Positions 35,707 through 47,039 of a DNA stretch of 64,000 nt are shown in pieces; the first letter of the stretch is position 1, and every line of letters starts with the position of its first letter. Where the stretch lies: contig NC_039362.1 in assembly GCF_003573695.1 (NCBI RefSeq), positions 15,210,063 through 15,274,062 on the forward strand, in the 5' to 3' direction. The DNA is from Papaver somniferum. Taxonomy: Eukaryota; Streptophyta; Magnoliopsida; Ranunculales; Papaveraceae. The notes beneath the pieces were generated by a model. That model was not told where the DNA came from, made no database searches, and saw nothing but the letters and a program-made list of their open reading frames with translations. The position numbers were made by a program, and so were the translations under genes.

Positions 35707-37538
35707 TGATTAAAATGGGAGTTTAGAACAATTAACCATTTGTTGGATATAACACATTAGGCGTACTTGTATGCTAATTGTTGTAGATATATTCCAAGTC
35801 CATGAATGTAGTATGCATACCCATATGCGTACTTATTCAACAGTTGAAGTCCGGGAACCATAGTATGCATACTCGTACGCATACTGATTTCAACTGAGTT
35901 TGGTCGTGAACGACAATATGCGTACCCGTTTGCATACTGGCGAACAGACCAGGTCCGAAAACTCTAGGTATGTTTACTCGTTTGCATACATGAGTGGGTT
36001 AAGATCTAAAATCGGTTTATTCGTGAACAAATACATATATACTAGGTATCACCCCGTCCTACGGCCGGGGCTCAACCTCTATCGTATTTTTATGTTGTTT
36101 GGTCAGCCGTATGTATCCTCTTATAATATTTATTCTACATATAAGTTAGTCGGCGCTCACAGAACGAATACTTAAATATAATATCGTGTTTAATTAGCAA
36201 GGTCATAGTAGACGTGATTTACAGACCCAAACATTAGGAAAGGCCCAATGCTTAACTGAGACCAGCGGTTTAGTGTTTTGTTGGTCAGATCAAATCTGTC
36301 GGGGCGGAGTTGAGCCTGTAACAATTTCGAGTTAAAGTCGGGGCCTACGGCCTTGACCGTGCATTAGAATATTAGTCACGATAAGGTTGTAATTGAAGAG
36401 ATGGGGCCATTGAGCAAATAAGTCAGTCGGTGCCTATAATTCGTGTTTTACTGATCGGGTCAAATTAGTTGGAGCTTACAGCCAGCCCGGGCTGTGTGCT
36501 GTTAAATTTTTAAAAAAATTAATATTTGGAACTAAGTAGAGCCGATAAATTAGTCAAAGTCCAGAGCTCGGATGTTTAGTTGGTTAGGTCAAATTAGTTG
36601 AACTGGGTTTTCCCTGAAACCATAAATTACTATTATGCTAGGTTAGCTTTGGTCCGGGCCAGGGCATAATCTCTGCCGTCGAAAACAAATAACCAGAAAA
36701 AAATCATCTCACTAACCGACGGACATAATTATCTCTCAAATTTATATGTCAATAACGGACGGACAGATATAAACCTCACCAACTATCCATCCCAGCCGTC
36801 GGATGGCCGAAATCAATGGTCGTCTTTTATCCAAGCCTGAAAACACTTCTTTTTATAATATAGATATAATAAGGAATGCAAACTCTGGATATAATTTTTA
36901 TGAATTGATTCGAGAGAATCAAAATCGATTTTGCTTCAATTGTGTCTTGTATACTTCTATGAGAATATAAACAATTGAACAATTGTGTAACTAGTTTCAT
37001 TTGAGTCATTTGAACTAATTGTGATTAAGATGAACAAGGTTGATATGAAAGTGTTCATATGGCTAACTTTGGTTAACTATTGTTGAGCCAACTAAGTATA
37101 CACGTTTGGGTACGGTTACCCATATCTAAATATAGGTACATTTCATTTGTGTGTAACAAGTTAAGACAATCTAACGGTTGAAAGATGTTAGCTTGAATCT
37201 AATTAGATTTTCATATAACGTTGAATAGTTTAAAGTAAATTACACAAAAAGTTAACTCTATATTACTTGATAGTGATCTTATAGAGTCTGGTTAAGTCAA
37301 AACCTATTATCAAGTAACATACTTCATTGTCGTATTGTCTCGATCTTGTATCCATAGTCAATCACACAAGTTATCTTGTTGTTGTATTGTCTCGATCTTG
37401 TATCCATAGACAACCACACTAGGTATGAACCGATTAGTAGCATTGTCTCGACTCTGTCCATAGACAATCACTTTCGGTAGAGGACTTATACGTTAAAACT
37501 AAAAGATTATGGTGTATTTGGGTACCCTCGTCTTTTTA
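35700..37538 (+). repeat. Long copia LTR 3, truncated and interrupted
   Basis: 35700-36050 and 36838-37538 align with the middle and end of LTRs 1 and 2 (for example CAATTGTGTCTTGTA, GAGTCATTTGAAC, TAACGGTTGAAAGAT). The first part carries GTATGCATAC-type palindromes where LTRs 1 and 2 have CCGCGAACT motifs. A repeated unit (TATTGTCTCGATCTTGTATC) occurs two to three times at 37329-37470. A primer site follows at 37541. Confidence 0.78.
36051..36837. mobile_element. Unclassified 0.8-kb insertion in LTR 3
   Basis: Sequence absent from LTRs 1 and 2 starts near ACTAGGTATCACCCCGTCC with a short hairpin CCTACGGCCGGGG and ends near TTTATAATATAGATA. It is more GC-rich than its surroundings. No ORF, terminal inverted repeat or clear duplication was found. 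It could be a Helitron-like or SINE-like sequence. Confidence 0.5.
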
Positions 37539-37540
37539 AT

Positions 37541-37555
37541 TGGTATCAGAGCAGG
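37541..37555 (+). other. Primer binding site, initiator Met tRNA (LTR 3)
   Basis: TGGTATCAGAGCAGG directly follows LTR 3. Confidence 0.88.
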
Positions 37556-37616
37556 CAAACACGAAAAAGTATAACAATTTGTGTTTGGTGTGATTCAAAC
37601 TATAAGAATTTAATCT

Positions 37617-38455
37617 ATGTCTGATTTAATTAACGTACCACCAAGATTTAATGGGAAAAATTTCCCATTATGGAAATCTACTATGAGATCTTTTCTTCAA
37701 TCCAGAGATTTTAATACTTGTCTATTAATCTAAGAAGAATATGAACGACCGAAAGTGGAATATTCGGAAACTGAGTTTAAACGTTTATCGTTCTGCAGAT
37801 TTGAAGAAAGAGCTCTTGCAAAGCAGAATTCAGATGGTTTAAATGCCATAACACATGCAGTGAGTCATGATCTTGTACATTATGTCTCTTCATGTGAAAC
37901 ATCTAAGGAAGCATGGGATATTCTTGAGACTGTATTTGAAGGAAATGATTCAGAAAGAGAAGCTCATCTTCAATCTCTCTCTTATGAATAGGAATTTTTC
38001 AAAATGGATGATAAGGATACCCTTGAGGAGTTTAACACTAAATTTTTCCTGATATAGTCAATGCTTCTCTCTTGGAAAGACTATACCTGAAAAGTAAATA
38101 GTATGCAAGATTCTCATATCGTTACCAACCAGATACGAGTCTAAGAAACATGCTATAATAGAAGCTAATGATCTTTGTACACTTTCTCGAAGCTCTCTTA
38201 TAGCCGTAGGAAAGTTAAAGATCTTTGATAAAGAAATACTGCTGAAGAACGCAAATGTTGGATTTAATGTCTCAAATAATACTAATCAACCTTCTAAGGA
38301 AGTAAGTATAAATTATATTGAGGAACGTTGTGAAAAGGATAAAACACTTGTTGAAAATGATCTTGACTCAACAATTGTGCTCCTAACACAACGGATTAAG
38401 GATATTTTATTGAAAAATAAATCAATCCCTGATGCATTATCTTTTTATCATGAAA
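37617..38455 (+). pseudogene. Ty1/copia gag remnant
   Basis: From the ATG at 37617 the frame reads INVPPRFNGKNFPLWKSTM, then ALNAITHAVSHDLVHYVSSC, ETSKEAWDILETVFEG and LEEFNTKFF, the gag polyprotein (UBN2-like) pattern. In-frame stops occur at about 37730, 37989 and 38056, and the C-terminal half is hard to follow. It is the autonomous-type counterpart of the odd ORFs after LTRs 1 and 2. The LINE begins where it fades out. Confidence 0.75.
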
Positions 38456-39436
38456 AGTGTATAAATCTCTCTTTTCAGTTTGTTGTTTTAGAGGGGTTGA
38501 AGTTTTAATGATTTGCAGTGATCTCTCCCTCTCCAGCGAGTTTCTCCGGCAGGTACAAATGTTTGAAGAAATTGAATATCTGATTGTATCAACCAGAGAA
38601 GAAGTTTTCTTTGTATTGGGTGATTTTTATCTTCGGGCATGGATGAGTTGGGATCTTCGAAAACTAAAAAAATCAAAGCACATCAACTGTTTCAGCGCTA
38701 GTCTGCGAACAAAAGGAAGCGACAACACATATTTTTTATTTGGCATCATCTGCACCTATCTTATACAGTTTCGGATTATTTTTTTTATAAAGGGCAAAAT
38801 TTATACAGTTTGGGAATTTTCACAAGTGATGGTGTTGATCGGCTTTCTTTTTGGAATGTTTTATCATCTTAGTGTTATGGGTTAGTTTACTGATCTACTC
38901 TCACTTAGATTATGTATGTTTTCGGCTGTTAAATTTAGATTTAGGACTTTCTGGTTTTTGCATTTACTTTCTTAGGGTTACTTGTATACGTGATTCTGTT
39001 AACTGACAGTCTGTTATCGGGGAGTTGTAACTTTCAGGTTTAGCACCTGCACAGAGGTGTTGAACAGTTGGATAAGGCAGCAGAGTATGTGATCGTAGTG
39101 GTGTTCGAATCCCACCATCTGCATACTTCTTGAAGTCCGAGAGTTTTTCTCTCTCTCCTGCGACACTGAGTCGAATCGGTTTCAAAATTTTCTGATTTTT
39201 CAGCCTTATTCTTTTAGATTTCTTCTTCAATCCTATTCATCTGTTTCAATGTTTTGATTCCACTATCAATCTTGGTTCTTTTCTTTGTTTTTAACGGATT
39301 AAATGGTGTCTATATGAGTTTTTATTTTCATTTTCAATCTCTTCTATGACCTAAAATTCTTTCTTTCTTTTTGAAGTTTATTGTTGTATTGCTAATGGAT
39401 TCCTAATCTTTTTGCAGGGCCACCTTACCATTCACC
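38456..39436 (+). other. 5' region of the LINE
   Basis: No supported gene. It contains a tRNA-like segment (39049-39123) and, near 39410, a TTTTTGCAG that could be an intron acceptor just before the next ORF. Confidence 0.5.
39049..39123 (+). other. tRNA-like segment with A- and B-box matches
   Basis: AACAGTTGGATAAGGC resembles a tRNA D-arm (A box) and GTGTTCGAATCCCACC a T-arm (B box), as in Arg-type tRNAs. The acceptor and anticodon stems do not fold well, so it is not a functional tRNA gene. It may be a SINE-derived or tRNA-derived promoter. Confidence 0.45.
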
Positions 39437-39841
39437 ATGGGAAGCTTCCATTATTGGGCTTTTGTTTTGATTAATCTCTTCCTGTCAACATTATTGTTGC
39501 AGCCAAGCTCAGATTTGATTTCATCTCCGACAGCAGTTTTGCAAGCCATCAATCAAAGAATGGTTATTATCAGTATGAACCAGTATTGCTTTTTAGATTA
39601 TGTATATAATCACAATGTAGAAGGTGAATTAATTTTCTACGATTCAACAGTGCCGATTCAACATTGTGTGAACCAGAATTTGAATTTTCAAAATTCAATA
39701 ATTCCCCCTATAGATCAGCGTAATTTGTGGGTTTCCAGCTATTCTCTAAATATTTCCGAGTTGACTGTAATCGACTTCAATACCAGAATCCGGTATATTT
39801 ATTCTTCGAATATATCCTTTCCTTTTTTTACCTCTTCATAG
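39437..39841 (+). CDS. Hypothetical 134-codon ORF upstream of LINE ORF1
   Basis: The ATG at 39437 follows an acceptor-like CTTTTTGCAG. The first 30 residues are hydrophobic (WAFVLINLFLSTLLL), like a signal peptide, followed by an Asn/Ile/Ser-rich part. No family is recognised. It may be chance coding in the LINE leader or an extra ORF. Confidence 0.3.
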   Translation: MGSFHYWAFVLINLFLSTLLLQPSSDLISSPTAVLQAINQRMVIISMNQYCFLDYVYNHNVEGELIFYDSTVPIQHCVNQNLNFQNSIIPPIDQRNLWVSSYSLNISELTVIDFNTRIRYIYSSNISFPFFTSS

Positions 39842-39968
39842 TTATAACAATATAACTATTTTCAGTTATAAAATATTCGATTTTCTCTTTTATATTGATC
39901 TGAAAACAAAGCCTTTACTCATATTACCTTCTTCTGGAACTCCATTACGAGATTTAAAACTTAGTGCA

Positions 39969-40787
39969 ATGGCTTCATCTTCAAACTCTCAAGTTTCTTT
40001 TCTCACTTCACAAATGAATGAAGCTCGTATCCGTGATTTCAACCAATGTAATCTTAGGAAATTTGTGGGTTCAACAAGGGCCATATCAGTTGCAAAAGAA
40101 GAATGGAAAAACAGCTTGATTGGCAAACTACATTTAAAAGATCCGGTGGAAACAGATACTGTAAGGAAAGAAGTCAATATTCTTTGGAAGCAATATCGAA
40201 GCAAAAATATGAGAGGTCTGGATAAAAATATTTATCTCTTTCAGTTCACATCCAATGAAGTTGTAGAAGCAATTCTTAAAAGAGGTCCTTGAAATGTTCA
40301 AAAGAGTCATATCACTCTTGTGAAATACAATCCTTCAATTGATGTAAAGGATCATGATTTTTCACACTAAAAGTGGAATGTGCAATTCAAAAATATCCTT
40401 CTTGAACATCATGCAGTACCTATCATTGATGAAGCTTTGGTAGAATTGGGACCTAAAATATGGACAAAGCCTGATAATTGTCGTCCAGACTTTGGTGCTG
40501 TTATAACTGCAAGGGTTAAGATCGATCTCAAAAAGCCTATGCACAGGGGAGTATGGTGGAACACTGCAGCTGGTGGAGTTACTTGGGTTCGGTATCACTG
40601 GGAAAGACATCCACATCTTATTTGTAATCATTGTTTCACAGTGGAGCATAATGATGAAGAATATGAAAATACTGAGCTGGATCTAAAGATTAGAAGATAC
40701 ACTAATGAAGAATATATCAGTTACTGCCATAATTTAGCAAGACATTATGGAGTGGAAATAATTGAGGATCTGGACCAATTGTTGTAA
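39969..40787 (+). pseudogene. LINE ORF1 (RNA-binding protein)
   Basis: The frame from the ATG at 39969 contains DFNQCNLRKFVGSTR and VVEAILKRGP, stops at TGA (40290), and resumes in the same frame with a second stop (TAA, 40368) before QFKNILLEHHAVP, RVKIDLKKPMHRG and a zinc-knuckle-like ICNHCFTVEHNDEEY (third Cys-type position changed). This is the DUF4283 and knuckle layout of plant L1 ORF1. A Lys/Glu-rich tail (40790-40990) continues in another frame. The protein would coat LINE RNA. Confidence 0.75.
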
Positions 40788-41075
40788 CAAATCTGTGAAG
40801 CAAGTCGTAAAAAGCTTGAGGAACAAGAGAGGGCGGAGAAACTAGAAGAAGCTAGGAAAGTAAAACGATCTAGAAGTGAGGATGATACTAAAACTGAAAG
40901 TAACATTGGTAACAATACTGTTTCTACTGATAAAATAGATAATTTTGATGGCATGGAGCATGATTTGGCTGAGGAAGGAGATCAATTTGAGGCCTCTGAT
41001 GTTGTGGTAATATTCTCAACAAACTTTAATTTTCTGCATAATTTTTAGCTCCTGTTTTCTAGCATTTCTTTAAAT

Positions 41076-42414
41076 ATGAGGATCTTATCCTGGAATGTTC
41101 AAGGCTTAGCCAAAAAAATTCACTAGAGATCAATTATTTGTGCTAGTAAAGAAACAATCGCCTGATTTTCTATTTCTTATAGAAACTAAAGTAGATAGCG
41201 ATAGAATGGTTTCTCTAGCAAATTCCCTAGGGTACTGTAATCATGTTAATATTAATAGAGTCGGTCTGGCTGGAGGTTTAACCCTCATGTGGAAGGATGG
41301 TATTTTTTGTGAAATTCAACATATCTCCAATAATATGATACATGTCATTACTAGAATATATCCTAGTAAACCAGAAGTTCTCATAACCTTCATGTATGGC
41401 TCCACTTACTTTGATAAAAAGAAAGAGCAATGGGATTTACTAATGAATATTAGTGAAAATATTTTGCAACCCTGGTTAGTTCTAGGTGATCTAAATTTTC
41501 ATCTCCATGATATTTCTGAGGCTTCTAATTTTTCTACTGAGGATAGATATGTTCAGGAAAAAATAAACAACTGCGGTCTTATGGATATTTGCTATATAGG
41601 TAAGAATTTTACTTGGACTAGCAATAGTTTTGGTACTGGTAGTAGGAAATCTAGAATTGACATGGCCTTAGGTAATAGTTATTGGTTCAGTTGTATTTCT
41701 CAATCCAAGCTTTTACACTTAGTTCAAGCTGGCTCTGATCACTGCCCCATCATGCTAGTCCCAAAGGAAATGGATAGTAACTCTTGGAGACCTTTTAAGT
41801 TTCTTGCTATGTGGATGAAACATTTTGCTTTTAAGAATCAACTTCAGGTTGCTTTGAGTACTAATATTAATGGTTCTGCTGCTTTTAATTTGAGCAGTAA
41901 ACAAAAAATAACTAGGAAAAGATTGTCACATTGGAATAAAGTTGAGTTTGGAGATATTGATAGGAATATTACTAATCTACAAACTCAACTTGAAAATATT
42001 CAGAATGATATGTCTTATAATTCTCAGCATGATAATATTGTTGCTATCACTAAGAAACTTGATGATTGGTTTAATATTAAGGAAGATTTTTACAGGCAAA
42101 AATATGGTGATTCTTTTATTACTGAAATGGATCATAATACCAAATATTTTCACATTCTATCTAATAGAAGAATGTGTAGGAAAAATATTGATTGTCTTTG
42201 TGATGCTAATGGTGTTTGGTATAGTGATTCTAAAGATATTGCTAATTTGCTTGTGGATCATTTTGCTCAGGTTAGTAAAACCACTGAACCAGTGTTTACT
42301 GACATTACTTTTGATATTCTTCCTACCATTATTACTGCTCAAGATAACAACAAATTGACTAGAAGTCCTACTATGGATAAAATTCACCAAACAATCAAAC
42401 ATATGAGTGCTTGA
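41076..42414 (+). pseudogene. LINE ORF2, endonuclease part
   Basis: ATG at 41076 opens with MRILSWNVQGLA, the conserved start of apurinic-type endonucleases. A one-base shift in the A run at about 41112 moves to the long frame from 41127. That frame has FLIETKVDS, WLVLGDLNFHL and AGSDHCPIML, the catalytic Glu, Asp-Asn-like and Asp-His positions. It runs to a TGA at 42414, before the RT. This activity nicks target DNA for priming. Confidence 0.85.
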
Positions 42415-44052
42415 AGTTACCCTGGGCCTGATGGGTTTCAAGCAGGCTTTTATCAATATAATTGGGAGATAGTTGGTAAGGATATTTCTACTGTTGTTTA
42501 GAGTTTCTTTGAAACAGGTTATATGTCTAAGGATTTCAATAAAACCTATCTTAGTTTGATTCCTAAAACTGATAATGCTAAGAGTCCAGTGGATTTTAGA
42601 CCAATAGGATTGTGCAACACAGTTTATAAAGTCATATCTAAGATTATTGCTGATAGAATTAAACCCTACTTAAAGCATCTAATATCTCCTTACCAAGCTG
42701 CTTTTGTCCCAGGTAGAGATATTCATGATAACATTATTGTTTCTCATGAAATGATACATACTATGAAGCATAAAGAGGGTCATAGTGGAACAATGGCCTT
42801 TAAACTTGATCTTTCTAAGGCCTTTGATATAATTGAATGGAATTTCCTTCTAGGTGTTCTTAAGCAATTTGGTTTTGATGCTAAATTATGTGGTTTCATA
42901 GAACAATGTATATCCACTACAACTATTTCTGTGCTTCTGAATGATTCTCCTACTCAAATTTTTTCTTCAACTAGAGGTATTAGACAGGGTGATCCTCTTT
43001 CACCCTATCTCTTCATTCTTTGTATGGAATTCTTATCCAGATTGCTCTTAAATGCTGAGACTAATCACTTAATTTCAGGTGTTAAAGCAGCTAGGAATGC
43101 TCCAGGTATCACTCATCTTATGTTTGCTGATGATATTTGATTTTTACTAAGGCAGATATGCACAATATAGAGGGTATTATGGGTGTTCTTGACTATTTTA
43201 GCAGTGTTTCTGGACAATTGCTCAATCTAGAAAAATCTAGTGTTTACTTTAGTCATAACATTCCTCCAAGTTATAGAATATTCTAGCAAGAGAACTTAGA
43301 ATGACTGAAATGACTGACACTGATAAATACTTGGGTGTGACTTTGTTAATTGGTAGCGATAAAACCAAGGCTTTTAAACCTCTTATGCAATCTTTTGGCT
43401 CTAGACTGAAGTTTTGAAAAGGTAAGACAATGAATCACTCTGATAGAACAACTATGGTTAAACATGTTTTGAATGCTTTTCCTACTTATCAAATGGGGTG
43501 TTTTAGAATTCCTAAAACTATGATAGATCAGATGGACTCCAAAAGCATTTTTGGTGGGGGCATCGTGATAACAAGGGATTGTGTTTGATAGGATGGAACA
43601 AGATGCATGTTACAAAATCTCTCGGTGGCCTTGGTTTTCGAAACCTTGAACACTTCAATACAGCTTTGTTAACTAAGATTGCTTGGAAAGCCTGTAATAA
43701 TGATAACTCGTTATGTATGCAGATTGTTAGAGCCAAGTATAGCAAGAATGGTAATTTACTACACCTAGATAAATTAAAAGAGGATTGATCCTGGCTTTGG
43801 AGGAGTATATACTCTGGCATTGAAGTTTTGCAACAACATTCCAAATGGATTGTTCAATGTGGCACAAAAATTAAAATCTGGCTAGACAATTGGATTATTG
43901 GTCTTAATAGTCCACCTGTTCCAACTGCGGGACTTTCTAGCTTTGTTTCTTTTACTTTTGTCTGTGATTTGTTCTATCCTGGTACTAGAGTTTGGAATGA
44001 ATAAATTATTAGTGTTATCTTTGATGTAGAAACTTCTAATGCCATTCTCAGT
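42415..44052 (+). pseudogene. LINE ORF2, reverse transcriptase part
   Basis: GPDGFQAGFYQ is followed by a stop (42499), then the frame 42523-43140 has FRPIGLCNTVYKVISK, YQAAFVPGRDI, FKLDLSKAFDIIEW, RGIRQGDPLSPYLF and the catalytic FADDI just before a stop. The thumb region (VSGQLLNLEKS, then SLGGLGFRNLEHFN at about 43620) is split over several frames. It is non-functional. Confidence 0.85.
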
Positions 44053-45212
44053 ATGTATGTACCTGATACATGGGAGGATTATCTAATCTGGAAACCAGAT
44101 AGGAGAGGTAAGTTTTCTGTGAAAAGTGCATATAATGCACTCTGTGCTGAAGATGTTAGTAATGCTATCAGTGGTGACACTATACCTACAGAGGTTTGGA
44201 AAAAACTTTGGCACCGTAAAGTTCCTCATAGAGTCCAATTATTTATTTGGAAATGTCTGAAAAATATTGTGCCCGTTAGGGTAATTTTAGCTTCTTATAA
44301 GGCTGATATAGATTCTCAATGTAGTCTTTGCAGTAATAATACTGAAACTATTAGTCATCTACTGGTTGAATGCTCTTATGCTAGAGCAGTCTGGAATGCT
44401 TTAAATGTGAATGTTTCAGAGGTTATACAGAACTTTAACTCCATACAGGATTGGATTATATCTTGGTTTTATTTTAATACAGCTGAAGGCAATAATAGTT
44501 TTCCCATGGCTGATTATATTGTCATCAAACTTATGTGTGTTGTTTGGTACATATGGAAGGATAGATGCAGTTGGATTTTCCAGACTGTAAAACCTAATAT
44601 TCACAGTAGTCTTTCTAGAATATATAATCTTATTAAGCAATGTGAATCTGTTTCTATTTCTTATAATGTTTCTAGCAGAAGGCGTATTCTTCCTAAATTT
44701 GGTTTCCACCAGATACTGGCTATATTAAAGTTAATATTGATGCTTCTTATGTTTACGAAACAAGAAAGGGTAGCATTGGACTAATAGTTCATGATCATGC
44801 AGGGCATGCTATAGCGGTGAAAGGTTTTAGCTTGGAAGAAGAAATGGAAGCTGATATTGGAGCAGAACATTTTGAATGTAAAGTCTTGATCAACGCTGTA
44901 GAATGGATAGAAGAATATGGATTCAATAAAGTGATAATTGAGACTGACTGCGAGAACTTGGTGAACTCTATACATATGGAAGACCCACAAGTGCACTGGA
45001 TCAATCATCACCTTTTTCTTTCAGTTAAAAACAATTTTTCAATTCATGAATTTTGGTTTTGCAAGTTAGTTAACAGGTTAAGTAATAGTGTGGCTCATGA
45101 GTTAGCAAGAAAAGCTAGACTTGAAGCTAGTAGTTTCTCTTTTGTTTTAAATTTTACTCCCGACATTTTTAAGTGGATTGAGGATGACCATGTTCTCTCT
45201 GGAAGAGTTTAA
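44053..45212 (+). pseudogene. LINE ORF2, zinc-finger and RNase H domains
   Basis: 44053-44784 contains KFSVKSAYN, WKKLWHRKVPHRVQLFIWK, then CSLCSNNTETISHLLVEC, the reverse-transcriptase-linked zinc-binding motif. A shift near 44700 leads to the plant L1 RNase H: VNIDASYV, then AEHFECKVLINAVEW, VIIETDCENLV, and NRLSNSVAHELARKA, with Asp, Glu and Asp in place. It stops at 45212, six bases before the A tail. Confidence 0.82.
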
Positions 45213-45224
45213 TCAATAAAAAAA

Positions 45225-46332
45225 TTTCTGTTAGTATCAAGAAAAACAAAGCTTATGTAGCTTGTATCAATATTGTATTGGATAAAGTATCTAGTCAATC
45301 GTTGCATGTTAGCAAACAAAGCTTATCTAGCTTATCTAGTCAATCGACGTTAGACGCTGACACGACGCGTGTCCGACGCACCAATATGCGCGTCCCGCGT
45401 GCATCTTATTTGGACGCACCGATGACTCGTGTTTGGAACATTTTTTTTCATTTACATTTAAACTTCTTCCTTAATTTTTACTATTATTAACTAAATGAAG
45501 AAAGACAAACATTTAGATCAATCATTTAAGTCTTTATTAGGATTTTGTAATTGGAAATGGCATCACATATATTTTTGGTTGGGCATATGTTGTTCGAAGA
45601 ATGCATTTTGATTGTGCCACGTGTTTAATAGTGATAATTGTTTGACCTTCGACGTGTATAAACAAACAATATCTCATTTTCTTTTGAAATTCATACACAC
45701 GTAGCATTATTTTCACTTGACTTTGTTATATAAATACATAATTATATATATATAAGTATATAAATGAAATATGTATTTACGTGTCCGCGTCCTAGTTTTT
45801 TGAGAAATTTGTCGCGTCCGCGTCGTGTCCTTGTTTTTTGGGAAATTGGTCGTGTCCGTGTCCGTACAACCCAGCTTATGTATCAATATGCGTTGATAAA
45901 GCATATGGGAAAAGAGAGCATCAGAGACCATGTCATCAAGTCTTTCTTCCTGCCTATCCAGTGACAAAGATGAAGTGGGCGCGAGAGTATCTTAATTGTT
46001 AATGCACTTATTTGATAACTTGGAGAAACCAAAAAAAAAAACAAACAAAAAAATAAACATGGAAGTTAAACTGCCTAAAAAAAGAGAGTATATCAATTCC
46101 ATTTCATAATAGGTTAGTTTCAGCATCAAAGAATGTAGTCTATTTATACTCGATAATACTAGGAAATTCAAAACATGAGTCAAGGTGGGGTTGTATTTCC
46201 ATTGCATCTTGAGATTAGAAAGAAGAGAACAAAAACTAACTCCATTTCAAAAGAAAATAATTATGGGTACTAGAAAATGAAGCTAAATCTGTTAAAGAAA
46301 CTGCAGCATCATAAACAAGTTCTGGGACGGCT
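45225..46332. other. Intergenic sequence with GTGTCCG-rich patches
   Basis: No supported gene. GC-rich CG-containing repeats (GACACGACGCGTGTCC at 45358, GTGTCCGCGTCC at 45780, and two copies of CGTCC..TTTTTTG.GAAATT spaced 39 bases) contrast with the AT-rich background. 46000-46332 is the likely 3' flank of the F-box gene. Confidence 0.5.
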
Positions 46333-46848
46333 TCAAGTGTCGATCCTCAAACCCAACTTCAATAACTGCCGAGTACAAGTTTTATCTGATGGCCCATTAA
46401 AAAAATCTTTAATAGTGATTCTGCTGAATGTCTCGGTTCCAACATCAAAAGCGGCAATTACTACGTCCTCAGATGGCTGATGTTCGTCAGGAATCCTTCG
46501 ACAGTACGGCAACCAATATATGAACCCATCAACATATACAGACTTAGAATCTAAACCAACGAAAAAAGGTATGTTATTATATATACTCCGGGAGTTCTGG
46601 CCAACAGTCAGTACCTCCCACACTTCTTTGGCCCCATCGGGAACCTTGCTCATGTCTGAGTCTCCCATGGTGTACCACTTCCATACAAGTTTATGCTCAT
46701 TAATACGCGGACAGTATCCAATAGGCAGTTCACCTTGAAATATCTTTCTATTTGGCACCTGCTCTACAAGTCTGGAGGCTAACCAATCCGTCGCTTCTCT
46801 TGTCGCCAGATTGAGCACGCACACCTTATCTTCATAGCAATGCAAGAA
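46333..46848 (-). pseudogene. F-box protein, C-terminal part (F-box-associated domain)
   Basis: The minus-strand frame of about 172 codons reads FLHCYEDKVCVLNLATREA, then WYTMGDSDMSKVPDG, GLDSKSVYVDGFIYWLPY, VVIAAFDVGTETFSRI, and a stop at 46333. The motif order (VLN..T.E, VDGFIYWL, FDVGTETF) is that of plant F-box-associated domains, which bind the substrate for an SCF ubiquitin ligase. Its N-terminal exon is at 51226-51389, separated by a 4.4-kb insertion. Intact coding on both sides suggests recent loss. Confidence 0.82.
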
Positions 46849-47039
46849 GTAGGAATTACTGGCTAGTCCAGTTCTAGCAGACCCAGTTAATGGCTAGTCC
46901 ACCAGTGGAAAAGATTTACTCTCTAGTCCAAAAACATGTTTTTAGACTAGATTATTTACTCTCTAGTCCAAAAACTTTGTGGAGACTATAAAGTGTATTT
47001 TATAAATTCCTAAAACACCCTTCCAGGTCTAATTAGTAT

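Larger units (their letters stand above)
38456..45224 (+). mobile_element. L1-type LINE, nearly full length, inactivated
   Basis: The order is a long 5' region, ORF1 with a DUF4283-like and zinc-knuckle-like part, ORF2 with endonuclease, RT, zinc-finger and RNase H domains, and a short A tail (45218-45224). Both ORFs have stops and frameshifts. The 5' boundary is an estimate, where copia gag similarity ends. Clear target duplications were not found. Confidence 0.8.

Noticed and set aside
39049..39123. Functional tRNA gene
   Set aside because: Only the D- and T-arm parts match; acceptor and anticodon stems do not pair properly.
41942..42358. 138-codon Ile/Leu-rich ORF
   Set aside because: It is an out-of-frame shadow of LINE ORF2.
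45713..45967. 84-codon Thr/Arg-rich ORF
   Set aside because: It is generated by the GTGTCC-type repeats.
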